From contig JBBECE010000025.1 in assembly GCA_040881985.1 (NCBI GenBank), positions 1-21,211 of the forward strand: 21,211 bases of DNA. The letters are read 5' to 3'. How positions within the stretch are numbered: the first letter of the stretch is position 1; each line of letters starts with the position of its first letter. Under the pieces are notes generated by a model. That model worked only from the letters and a program-made list of their open reading frames with translations, searched no databases and was not told the origin of the DNA. The DNA is from JBBECE01 sp040881985. Its GTDB lineage: Bacteria > Pseudomonadota > Alphaproteobacteria > Rhizobiales > Devosiaceae. Positions 1-6,553 of this stretch are shown here, one piece after another. The translations under genes and the position numbers were made by a program.

Positions 1-5
1 CCCCC

Positions 6-36
6 TTGACCCCTTAACCTTTTTGCGCCTAACAAT
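6..36 (+). promoter_or_regulatory. Putative promoter of the ilvBN leader transcript
   Basis: A TTGACC box at 6-11 is followed after 18 bases by TAACAA at 30-35, giving a good -35 and a weak -10 box. Transcription would start near position 42, just before the ribosome-binding site of the leader peptide. The position directly upstream of an attenuator makes it the natural ilvBN promoter. The call rests on box matching alone, and the window starts only five bases upstream. Confidence 0.4.
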
Positions 37-60
37 GGCGGATTGAACCGGAGAGACCGC

Positions 61-108
61 GTGAAGGCTCTTATCGTAGTGGGTGCGCGCATCGGCAACG
101 TGGGGTAA
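61..108 (+). CDS. ilvBN attenuator leader peptide (15 codons)
   Basis: A GTG-started frame encodes MKALIVVGARIGNVG and stops at TAA 106-108. A GGAGAG ribosome-binding site at 50-55 lies five bases before the start. Six of the 15 residues are the three regulated amino acids (one Leu, two Ile, three Val), which is the signature of a branched-chain leader peptide. It is followed at once by a hairpin and then an intrinsic terminator. The inferred role is to sense charged Leu, Ile and Val tRNAs: ribosome stalling would favour an antiterminator and allow transcription into ilvB. The peptide itself needs no other function. Confidence 0.85.
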   Translation: MKALIVVGARIGNVG

Positions 109-117
109 ACCCCCGCG
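99..117 (+). promoter_or_regulatory. Leader pause/anti-antiterminator-type hairpin
   Basis: CGTGGGG at 99-105 can pair with CCCCGCG at 111-117 around a five-base loop, with one G-U pair. The stem contains the stop codon of the leader peptide, so a ribosome finishing the peptide would melt it. This is the position expected for the first hairpin of a ribosome-dependent attenuator. I could not assign the antiterminator arm with confidence by hand. Confidence 0.5.
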
Positions 118-133
118 GGCAGCGGTGCGCGTC

Positions 134-163
134 AACAAGGTCCCTCAGGGGGCCTTTTTTGTT
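134..163 (+). terminator. Intrinsic terminator of the ilvBN attenuator
   Basis: GGTCCC at 139-144 pairs with GGGGCC at 149-154 (one G-U pair) around a TCAG loop. It is followed directly by six T at 155-160. Flanking AACAA (134-138) can also pair with TTGTT (159-163). It sits 25 bases after the leader peptide stop and about 230 bases before ilvB, the arrangement of a transcription attenuator rather than the end of a gene. Confidence 0.85.
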
Positions 164-218
164 GGCTTTTCGGGCGCGGAAAGCGTTTGGAAAGGCGGGA
201 GTGGGAGAGTAGCGGTTT

Positions 219-253
219 GCCCTCATCACCGGGCTCGTCCCGGCGATGAGGGC
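219..253 (-). repeat. Palindromic intergenic repeat, unit 1
   Basis: GCCCTCATCACCGGG (219-233) and CCCGGCGATGAGGGC (239-253) are inverted copies with one mismatch (14 of 15) around a five-base loop. Read on the minus strand the loop is ACGAG, matching the loops of the other units in the window, so this copy is inverted relative to units 2 and 3. It lies in the ilvB 5' leader, downstream of the attenuator terminator. Confidence 0.75.
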
Positions 254-265
254 CGCGAGTAGAAG

Positions 266-297
266 ACTGGATCACCCGGATAAACCGGGTGATGAGG
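266..297 (+). repeat. Palindromic intergenic repeat, unit 2
   Basis: ATCACCCGG (271-279) and CCGGGTGAT (285-293) form a perfect nine-pair stem around the loop ATAAA. The flanks GACTGG on the left and GAGG on the right are shared with unit 3. No T-run follows, so it is not an intrinsic terminator. Confidence 0.8.
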
Positions 298-315
298 AAA
301 ATGAAGAGGGATGAA

Positions 316-348
316 GACTGGATTGCCGGAACAAGTCCGGCAATGAGG
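316..348 (+). repeat. Palindromic intergenic repeat, unit 3
   Basis: ATTGCCGGA (322-330) and TCCGGCAAT (336-344) form a perfect nine-pair stem around ACAAG. Compared with unit 2 the stem differs on both arms in a matched way, while the flanks (GACTGG, GAGG) are the same. That pattern indicates that the hairpin, not the sequence, is what the repeats share. Confidence 0.8.
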
Positions 349-394
349 CGACTAAGCAGACTGCGGACACTCGAGAAGGACGACGGAGAGACAC

Positions 395-2152
395 ATGGCC
401 ACGGAAATGACCGGCGCGGAAATGGTCATACAGGCGCTCAAGGATAACGGGGTCGAGCATATCTTCGGCTATCCGGGCGGGGCGGTATTGCCGATCTACG
501 ACGCGCTCATCCAGTCGGAGGGGATCGAGCACATTCTCGTCCGCCACGAGCAGGGCGCGACCCACGCCGCCGAAGGCTATGCGCGCTCGACCGGCAGGGT
601 CGGCGTGGTGCTGGTGACTTCCGGCCCGGGCGCGACCAACGCGGTGACCGGGCTGACCGACGCGCTGATGGATTCGATCCCGCTCGTCTGCATCACCGGC
701 CAGGTGCCGACGCCGCTGATCGGCTCCGACGCCTTCCAGGAATGCGATACGGTCGGGATCACCCGCAGCTGCACCAAGCATAATTATCTCGTCAAGCGCG
801 TCGACGATCTGGCCCGCGTCTTGCACGAGGCGTTCTACGTGGCGCGGACGGGGCGGCCGGGGCCGGTCGTCGTCGATATTCCAAAAGATGTCCAGTTCGC
901 GGTCGGCGCCTATCATCGCCCGAATGGCGGCGTGCATGCGAGCTACCATCCGCAGACGGTCGGCGATCCGGCGGCAATCAAACACGCCGTCGAGATGATG
1001 CTGACCGCCGAACGGCCGGTTTTCTATACCGGCGGCGGGGTGATCAATTCGGGGCCGAAGGCGTCGGAGCATCTGCGCGAGCTCGCCGAGCTGACCGGCT
1101 TTCCGGTGACCTCGACGCTGATGGGGCTCGGGGCCTTTCCGGCGTCCAAGCCGCAATGGCTCGGCATGCTCGGGATGCACGGCACCTACGAGGCCAATCT
1201 GGCGATGCACGATTGCGATCTGATGATCTGCGTCGGGGCGCGGTTCGACGACCGGATCACCGGGCGGATCGACAAGTTCTCGCCGAATTCCGAGAAAATC
1301 CATATCGACATCGATCCCTCCTCGATCAACAAGAACATCATGGTCGATCTGCCGATCGTCGGAGATTGCGGGCTGGTGCTGGCGGAGATGGTCCGGGTGT
1401 GGCGGGCGCGGACCAACGCGCCGCGCACCGAGGCGCTGGCGAAATGGTGGCGCGCGATCAGGAAATGGCGGGCGGTCAAGTCGCTCAGTTACAAGGCGTC
1501 GGACAAGCTGATCAAACCGCAATTCGCGGTGCAGCGGCTCTATGAAGCAGTCAAAGACCGCGACGTCTATATCACCACCGAAGTCGGCCAGCACCAGATG
1601 TGGGCGGCGCAGCATTTCCGGTTCGAGGCGCCGAACCGCTGGATGACCTCGGGCGGGCTCGGCACGATGGGCTACGGGCTGCCGGCGGCGGTCGGCGTGC
1701 AGGTCGCGCATCGCGACGCGCTGGTCATCGATATCGCCGGGGAGGCGAGCGTCCAGATGACCATGCAGGAAATGTCGACGGCGGTGCAGCACGAGCTGCC
1801 GATCAAGATTTTCATCTTGAACAATGAGTATATGGGGATGGTTCGGCAGTGGCAGGAATTGCTGCATGGGGGACGCTATTCGCATTCCTATTCGAAGAGC
1901 CTGCCGGATTTCGTCAAGCTCGCCGAGGCCTATGGCGGCCACGGGATACGGTGCAGCGATCCGGGGAAACTCGACGCGGCGATCGAAGAGATGCTTGCGG
2001 TCGACAAGCCGGTGCTGTTCGATTGCGTCGTCGACAAGACCGAGAATTGCCTGCCGATGATTCCGTCGGGCAAGGCGCATAATGAAATGATCCTGCCGAC
2101 GACGGCCGATATCGGCAATATCGTCGACGAACGCGGCAAGGTGCTGGTTTAG
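395..2152 (+). CDS. ilvB: Acetolactate synthase, large (catalytic) subunit
   Basis: This cytoplasmic ThDP- and FAD-dependent enzyme joins two pyruvates to acetolactate, or pyruvate and 2-ketobutyrate to acetohydroxybutyrate. It is the first common step of valine, leucine and isoleucine synthesis. The 585 residues show the usual order: an N-terminal ThDP-binding domain with the catalytic glutamate in HEQGA (E52), a central FAD-binding domain, and a C-terminal ThDP domain ending its metal motif in NNEYMGMVRQW (from N476). The classical GDG/GDA metal motif reads G449-E450-A451-S452, with Glu in place of Asp. GGAGAG at 385-390 supports the ATG at 395. The regulatory subunit ilvN follows after 11 bases. 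Rhizobial annotations often call this gene ilvI or ilvG; ilvB is used here generically. Confidence 0.97.
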   Translation: MATEMTGAEMVIQALKDNGVEHIFGYPGGAVLPIYDALIQSEGIEHILVRHEQGATHAAEGYARSTGRVGVVLVTSGPGATNAVTGLTDALMDSIPLVCITGQVPTPLIGSDAFQECDTVGITRSCTKHNYLVKRVDDLARVLHEAFYVARTGRPGPVVVDIPKDVQFAVGAYHRPNGGVHASYHPQTVGDPAAIKHAVEMMLTAERPVFYTGGGVINSGPKASEHLRELAELTGFPVTSTLMGLGAFPASKPQWLGMLGMHGTYEANLAMHDCDLMICVGARFDDRITGRIDKFSPNSEKIHIDIDPSSINKNIMVDLPIVGDCGLVLAEMVRVWRARTNAPRTEALAKWWRAIRKWRAVKSLSYKASDKLIKPQFAVQRLYEAVKDRDVYITTEVGQHQMWAAQHFRFEAPNRWMTSGGLGTMGYGLPAAVGVQVAHRDALVIDIAGEASVQMTMQEMSTAVQHELPIKIFILNNEYMGMVRQWQELLHGGRYSHSYSKSLPDFVKLAEAYGGHGIRCSDPGKLDAAIEEMLAVDKPVLFDCVVDKTENCLPMIPSGKAHNEMILPTTADIGNIVDERGKVLV

Positions 2153-2163
2153 GGAGAGGCGAA

Positions 2164-2748
2164 ATGAAGGCGCAGGCGAAAACACCGGCGAAGCCGCCGC
2201 ACACGATCCAGCCGAGCGGCTCGGCGTATTTCCTGACCAAGGAAACCGCGGCGGGCGAGCGGCATACGCTGTCGGTCTTGGTCGACAACGAGCCCGGGGT
2301 CCTGGCGCGGGTCGTCGGGCTCTTTTCGGGGCGCGGCTACAACATCGATTCGCTGACCGTTTCGGAGACCGAGCACGACCGCCACCGGTCGCGGATCACC
2401 ATCATCACCATCGCGACGCCGAAGGTGCTGGCGCAGATGAAGCTGCAGCTCGAGCGGCTGGTGCCGGTCCACAAGGTCCACGATCTGACCGCCGAGGGAA
2501 AGTCGCTCGAACGCGAGCTGGCGCTGGTCAAGGTCGCCGGCAAGGGCGACAACCGGGTCGAAACGCTCCGTCTCGCCGAGGCGTTTCGCGCCCAGGTGGT
2601 CGATGCGACGATCGACAGTTTCGTCTTCGAGATTACCGGGCGCTCCTCGAAGATCGAGCAGTTCGTCGCGCTGATGGCGCCGCTCGGGCTCGTCGAGGTG
2701 GTCAGGACCGGGGTCGCGGCGATCTCGCGCGGCCCTGCGGGGATGTAG
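2164..2748 (+). CDS. ilvN: Acetolactate synthase, small regulatory subunit
   Basis: The small subunit activates the catalytic subunit and gives feedback inhibition, usually by valine. The 194-residue product carries an N-terminal ACT domain at about residues 35-108 (HTLSVLVDNEPGVLARVVGL, then GYNIDSLTVSETE) and a C-terminal ALS small-subunit domain at about 115-185. It has about 30 extra N-terminal residues compared with the short enterobacterial form, mostly Lys, Pro and Ala. The start has a GGAGAGG box about four bases upstream and lies 11 bases after the ilvB stop, so the two are surely co-transcribed. Rhizobial literature often uses ilvH for this gene. Confidence 0.96.
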   Translation: MKAQAKTPAKPPHTIQPSGSAYFLTKETAAGERHTLSVLVDNEPGVLARVVGLFSGRGYNIDSLTVSETEHDRHRSRITIITIATPKVLAQMKLQLERLVPVHKVHDLTAEGKSLERELALVKVAGKGDNRVETLRLAEAFRAQVVDATIDSFVFEITGRSSKIEQFVALMAPLGLVEVVRTGVAAISRGPAGM

Positions 2749-2754
2749 GCGCGC

Positions 2755-3507
2755 TTGGGCGGGGGCGATTACATCGACATTCTCGGCCACCGCACCTGGT
2801 TCGCCGAGCGCGGGCAGGGCGATGAAACACTGGTCCTGCTGCATGGCGGGCTGGTGCATTCGGACCTGCTGCTCGACACGATCGGGAAATACCTCGGCGA
2901 GAAATACCGTGTGGCGGCCGCCGATCGCCCCGGCCATGGCTATACCGCCGACGACGGGAAAGCTTTCGGCTATCGTTCCATGGGCGCGCACACCGTCGCG
3001 CTGCTGGAGCATCTCGGCGGCGCGCCGAAGACGCTGATCGGCTGGAGCGACGGCGGCGTCGCGGCGCTGTTTGCGGCGCTGGCGCGCCCCGAGCTCGTCA
3101 AGTCGCTGGTGCTGATCGGCACGAATTACCACCATAACGGCGTTGCCGCGGCCGGCTTCGCGCGCGGCGATCCGGCCTATCAGTGGCTGCTGGCCGAGTA
3201 TTCGCCGCGCTCGCCCGACGGGGCGGAGCATTTCCACGACATTGCGCCACGCATGTTCAAGCTCTGGGCGATGGAGCCGCGCTTCGCCATCGCCGACTTG
3301 GCGCGGATCGCCATGCCGGTCCTGGTCATGGCGGGCGACCGCGATCTGGTGAAGCTCGATCATCTCTTTGCGATGTTCAACGCGCTGCCGGACGCGCAAC
3401 TCGCCATCGTCCCCGGCGCGACCCACGGCCTGCCAATGGAAAAGCCCGATCTCGTCGCCCGGCTGATCCTCGATTTTCTCGCCGGGCAGGGCGCCGCCAA
3501 GGGTTGA
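2755..3507 (+). CDS. Alpha/beta hydrolase
   Basis: The 250-residue protein has the alpha/beta hydrolase fold. An oxyanion-hole HGG motif lies at residues 30-32. The nucleophile elbow is GWSDGG with Ser98. A catalytic acid is likely at Asp197 in GDRDLVK, and the catalytic His224 is in GATHGLP. DRPGHGYT after strand 4 is typical of esterases and C-C hydrolases of this fold. No signal peptide is visible, so it should be cytoplasmic. The substrate cannot be told from sequence. The chosen start is TTG at 2755, six bases after the ilvN stop, with a GGGGAT box in the end of ilvN; there is no ATG before the first conserved strand. The position suggests co-transcription with ilvBN, but a role in branched-chain metabolism is only possible, not shown. 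Confidence 0.85.
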   Translation: MGGGDYIDILGHRTWFAERGQGDETLVLLHGGLVHSDLLLDTIGKYLGEKYRVAAADRPGHGYTADDGKAFGYRSMGAHTVALLEHLGGAPKTLIGWSDGGVAALFAALARPELVKSLVLIGTNYHHNGVAAAGFARGDPAYQWLLAEYSPRSPDGAEHFHDIAPRMFKLWAMEPRFAIADLARIAMPVLVMAGDRDLVKLDHLFAMFNALPDAQLAIVPGATHGLPMEKPDLVARLILDFLAGQGAAKG

Positions 3508-3556
3508 GTTCGCTCTTTGCCCCAGCTAGGTAAGCCGCTGCAAACCGACGGGCCTC

Positions 3557-4444
3557 ATGTCAACGTCCAACTCCAATCTCAGCGGCATCGGGTTGATGAT
3601 CGCCGCGACTTTCGCCTTCACCCTCAACGACACGCTCCTTAAGCTGGCGACCGAAGGCCTGCCGCCGTACGAGACGCTGTTTTTGCGGGGGGTCGCGGCG
3701 TCGCTCTGGTCGATCCCGCTGATCGCCTTCACCGGCAACGCCAGCCGGCTCGGCGAAATGTTCAACCGGCGGGTGCTGCTGCGGAATTCGTTCGAGCTGG
3801 TCGCGGTACTCTTCTTTATTTTGGCGCTGGCCAACCTGCCGATCGCCGACATCACCGCGCTGATCCAGGTCGCCCCGATGCTGATGCTGGCCGGCATCGC
3901 GCTGATTTTCCGGGAGAGGATCCGGCCCATCCAGTGGCTGCTGATCGTCATCGGCTTTGCCGGGGCGCTGCTGGTGGCGCAGCCGGGCGGGGCGGGGTTC
4001 TCGGTCTATACGCTGCTCGGACTCGGCTGCGCGGCGATGACCGCCGGGCGTGACATTGTCGGGCGGCGGGTGCCGAAAGAGATTCCGGGCCCGGTGGTGG
4101 CGGTCTGCACGATCCTCCTGGTGACGCTCGGGGCGGGGATCGCCCATGCCGTTCTCGAAAGCTGGACGGTGCCCGATCCGCGGCACCTCCTGCTGCTCGC
4201 GGGCTCGGGGCTTTTCCTGATGTTCGGGCATTTGTTTGTTTTCCTCGCCTACCGGACGGGGGACGTCGGGGCGACGGCGCCGTTCTTCTACATGTTCACG
4301 CTCTGGTCGCTCGCCTCTGGGGTCATCGTTTTCGGTACGCTTCCCAATCCGCTGGCGCTCGCCGGGATGCTGCTGATCCTTGTCAGCGGGGTGACGATCG
4401 TGACCATCGACGGGCGGCGGCGGCGGCTCTCGCCGGTGGCGTAA
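3557..4444 (+). CDS. EamA/DMT-family inner-membrane transporter
   Basis: The 295-residue product is almost entirely hydrophobic, with about ten membrane segments in two repeated EamA halves (about residues 10-140 and 150-285). The first half begins with a segment around GIGLMIAATFAFTLNDTLLK. Short basic loops such as NRRVLLRNS separate the helices, and the protein ends in a basic tail (DGRRRRLSP). DMT exporters of this type move amino acids, purines, osmolytes or drugs. Substrate cannot be assigned. The gene lies 49 bases after the hydrolase in the same direction and 27 bases before the glycosylase, so it may be in the ilvBN transcript. Export of an amino acid would fit the neighbourhood but is speculation. 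Confidence 0.88.
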   Translation: MSTSNSNLSGIGLMIAATFAFTLNDTLLKLATEGLPPYETLFLRGVAASLWSIPLIAFTGNASRLGEMFNRRVLLRNSFELVAVLFFILALANLPIADITALIQVAPMLMLAGIALIFRERIRPIQWLLIVIGFAGALLVAQPGGAGFSVYTLLGLGCAAMTAGRDIVGRRVPKEIPGPVVAVCTILLVTLGAGIAHAVLESWTVPDPRHLLLLAGSGLFLMFGHLFVFLAYRTGDVGATAPFFYMFTLWSLASGVIVFGTLPNPLALAGMLLILVSGVTIVTIDGRRRRLSPVA

Positions 4445-4471
4445 GCGGGCGGCTGTGCTAGAAGGCGCCGC

Positions 4472-5008
4472 ATGGAACGCGCAGATTCAAGTTCGCCGGT
4501 TAGACACGTCCTTCCCGACCTTCTTCAACCCGGACTCCGGCTTGTGTTCTGCGGAACCGCCGTTGGAGATGAATCCGCCAGGCGGCGCTCCTACTATGCA
4601 GGTCCGGGCAACAAGTTCTGGCGCATCCTGGCTGAAGTTGGCTTGACCGACCGACTGCTCAAGCCCGCAGAGTACGCACGCTTGTTGGACTTTGGAATTG
4701 GACTGACCGATTTGGTAAAGACAACGCACGGCCCGGATCGTGGTCTTTCTCAAAGCGACTTTGATGTCGTCGGATTGGTTGATCGAATTGCCGTGGTGAG
4801 CCCAAAAGTTCTGGCCTTCAATGGAATCACCGCTGCTCGACAATTTCTTGGCCTCGCGAAGAAGGATGTCGTGGTCCCCGGACGACGTGTCGAACAACTT
4901 GGTCGCACGTTGATCTATGTCTTGCCGTCAACGGCGGGAACCGCGAGCGGATACTGGTCCGCAGAACCTTGGTCTGCGCTGGCCGCCGATCTGAGTTCGA
5001 TTCAATGA
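4472..5008 (+). CDS. Mug-like G/U mismatch (uracil) DNA glycosylase
   Basis: The 178-residue protein resembles the TDG/Mug branch of the uracil-DNA glycosylase superfamily, which removes uracil or other damaged bases opposite G in base-excision repair. Visible landmarks are VFCGTAVG (25-32), YYAGPGNKFWRIL (41-53), GLTDLVK (77-83) and LPSTAG (151-156). E. coli Mug has GINPG in the first motif with a key Asn; here the matching position is Ala, so catalytic details may differ. Hand-counted G+C over 4681-4860 is about 51%, against about 67% in the start of pdxJ, and TTG, TTT and AAG/AAA codons are more frequent, which suggests acquisition by transfer. The stop overlaps the pdxJ start as ATGA. Start ATG 4472 has AGAAGG upstream. 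Uracil-DNA glycosylase family membership is firm; the subfamily is less sure. Confidence 0.82.
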   Translation: MERADSSSPVRHVLPDLLQPGLRLVFCGTAVGDESARRRSYYAGPGNKFWRILAEVGLTDRLLKPAEYARLLDFGIGLTDLVKTTHGPDRGLSQSDFDVVGLVDRIAVVSPKVLAFNGITAARQFLGLAKKDVVVPGRRVEQLGRTLIYVLPSTAGTASGYWSAEPWSALAADLSSIQ

Positions 5009-5763
5009 TCCGCCTTTCAGTCAATCTCAATGCGGTGGCGATGCTGCGGAACCGCCGGAAAGTCGGCTGGCCGAACCTCACCCATATCGCCCGGGTGGTG
5101 CTCGAAGCGGGCGCCGACGGGATCACGGTGCATCCCCGGCCCGACGAGCGGCATATCAGGCGCGCCGATGTGCCGGAGCTCGGAAAACTCGTCCGCGAGG
5201 GCTTCCCCAAGGCCGAGTTCAATATCGAGGGGTTTCCGGGCCCGGAGTTTCTCGATCTCGTCGAGGTCAACCGGCCCGACCAGGCGACGTTCGTCCCCGA
5301 CGATCCCGACCAGGGAACCTCCGACCACGGCTGGGATATTCCCCGGCATTCCCCGTTGCTGCGCGCCGCGATCGCGCGGATGAAAGGGGCAGGGATCAGG
5401 GTGTCGCTGTTCATCGACGCGGACCGTCGCGCCCCGGGCAACGCCGCCGATGTCGGCGCCGACCGGGTCGAACTCTATACCGGCCCGTATGGTGCGAGTT
5501 TTTCGACGCCGGAGGGCGGCAGGCAGCTCGAGATGCTGGCGGCGACGGCGCAGGGCGCAGCCGCGGCCGGGCTCGGGGTCAATGCCGGGCATGACCTGAC
5601 GCTCGACAATCTCGGCGAGTTCATCAAGGCGGTGCCGCAAACCATCGAGGTTTCGATCGGCCACGCAATCACCGCCGACGCGCTGACGATGGGATTTCCC
5701 GAGGCCGTCCGGCGCTACAGGGGATTGCTCGGGGGCGTGTCGGTCGGTTCAGGCTCGCGATAG
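5005..5763 (+). CDS. pdxJ: Pyridoxine 5'-phosphate synthase
   Basis: PdxJ condenses 1-deoxy-D-xylulose 5-phosphate with 3-amino-2-oxopropyl phosphate, closing the ring in DXP-dependent vitamin B6 synthesis. The 252-residue TIM-barrel protein starts MIRLSVNLNAVAMLRN, as in the family. It keeps the active-site set H43 and H50 (HPRPDERH), E75 (FNIEG) and H196 (NAGHDLT). The start at 5005 fits the conserved N-terminus; an earlier GTG at 4969 would add 12 unrelated residues inside the glycosylase gene. The start overlaps the glycosylase stop by four bases (ATGA), so translation is probably coupled. The last 49 bases overlap, tail to tail, the end of the membrane protein gene on the other strand. 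PLP is not a cofactor of IlvB, IlvC or LeuA but is needed by branched-chain transaminases. Confidence 0.96.
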   Translation: MIRLSVNLNAVAMLRNRRKVGWPNLTHIARVVLEAGADGITVHPRPDERHIRRADVPELGKLVREGFPKAEFNIEGFPGPEFLDLVEVNRPDQATFVPDDPDQGTSDHGWDIPRHSPLLRAAIARMKGAGIRVSLFIDADRRAPGNAADVGADRVELYTGPYGASFSTPEGGRQLEMLAATAQGAAAAGLGVNAGHDLTLDNLGEFIKAVPQTIEVSIGHAITADALTMGFPEAVRRYRGLLGGVSVGSGSR

Positions 5764-6482
5764 GGGGTGGGCTCGGGCTCGGGATCGACCATGATCCAGC
5801 CGCGCCGTTTGGCGAAGCGGTAAGCCAGCATCACAATCGCGACGCCGATAATCGGAATGGCGATCAGCCAGACCGTCGGCAGGTGCCCGACGCTCGCCCC
5901 GAAGGCGACCGAAATGACGATCACCGGCAACATGCCGACCGCGCTCGTCCACAGGAACGTCCACCAGCTGACCGGGGTCAGGCCCGCGGCGTAGCTGACA
6001 AGGGTGAAGGAAATGAACGGGATCAACCTGCTGACCAAAAGCGTCGCGGCGCCCTGCCGGCGGTTCCAGCGGTCGAGCCAGTCGCGCTGCTTCTGGTTGA
6101 GCAGCCGGTCGACGAACGGCCGGCCGAGGACGCGCGAAATATAGAAGGAGAGCGCCCCGCCGGCGACGGTGCCGATCCAGACCAGAACGGTGCCGAGCAG
6201 CAGTCCGTAGGTCGCGCCCGCCGCGATGGCGGCAAATTCGAGGGGAAACGGGATGAAGGAATGCAGGATCATCAGCAAAATCACCATCAGCCAGCCCCAG
6301 GGGCCGGCGTCGCGGACGATGCCGGTGAAGGAATCCTGCATGGCGCCGAGCGCTTCGTGGTCGAAATCGAAAAAGACCGAAAACAGCACCACGCCGACCG
6401 CGACCGCAACAGCCAGCCCGATCTGCAGACGCCGGTCGCGTTTGAGGGCGTCACGCAGCTTTTCGTAGAGGGGAAAGTGCAT
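5715..6482 (-). CDS. TVP38/TMEM64 (VTT-domain) inner-membrane protein
   Basis: The 255-residue protein has about six membrane segments and a VTT (SNARE-associated/DedA-like) domain at about residues 60-185. Its family marker region is SRLIPFISFTLVSYAAGL, preceded by the amphipathic stretch FYISRVLGRPFVDRLL. A first hydrophobic segment lies at about 21-40. The C-terminus is cytoplasmic-looking and rich in Pro and Glu. VTT proteins are linked to lipid scrambling or transport and membrane homeostasis, but the bacterial TVP38 branch has no settled substrate. It is transcribed towards pdxJ and the last 49 bases overlap that gene. Start is ATG at 6482; no strong ribosome-binding site was seen. Confidence 0.88.
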   Translation of the reverse strand: MHFPLYEKLRDALKRDRRLQIGLAVAVAVGVVLFSVFFDFDHEALGAMQDSFTGIVRDAGPWGWLMVILLMILHSFIPFPLEFAAIAAGATYGLLLGTVLVWIGTVAGGALSFYISRVLGRPFVDRLLNQKQRDWLDRWNRRQGAATLLVSRLIPFISFTLVSYAAGLTPVSWWTFLWTSAVGMLPVIVISVAFGASVGHLPTVWLIAIPIIGVAIVMLAYRFAKRRGWIMVDPEPEPTPYREPEPTDTPPSNPL

Positions 6483-6553
6483 CGGCGACCCGTGATCGAG
6501 GGCAGTTCGATCTATCTAGTGTGACGGCGGGGAGGCCGCAAGGCGGAGCTGGC

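Noticed and set aside
219..348. CRISPR-like array in the ilvB leader
   Set aside because: The three units differ in sequence and orientation, spacers are not of constant length, and no cas gene is present; they are dispersed palindromic repeats.
272..2185. A 637-codon open frame on the minus strand opposite ilvB
   Set aside because: It is rich in Arg, His, Asp and Pro with no domain pattern, as expected for the antisense of a high-GC gene. ilvB on the plus strand is certain.
2149..3426. Long minus-strand open frame across ilvN and the hydrolase
   Set aside because: Arg/Asp-rich antisense product with no recognisable fold; both plus-strand genes have clear family motifs.
4969..5004. Earlier GTG start for pdxJ
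   Set aside because: The added 12 residues lie within the glycosylase gene and are not part of PdxJ, which starts M(I/T)RLSVN.
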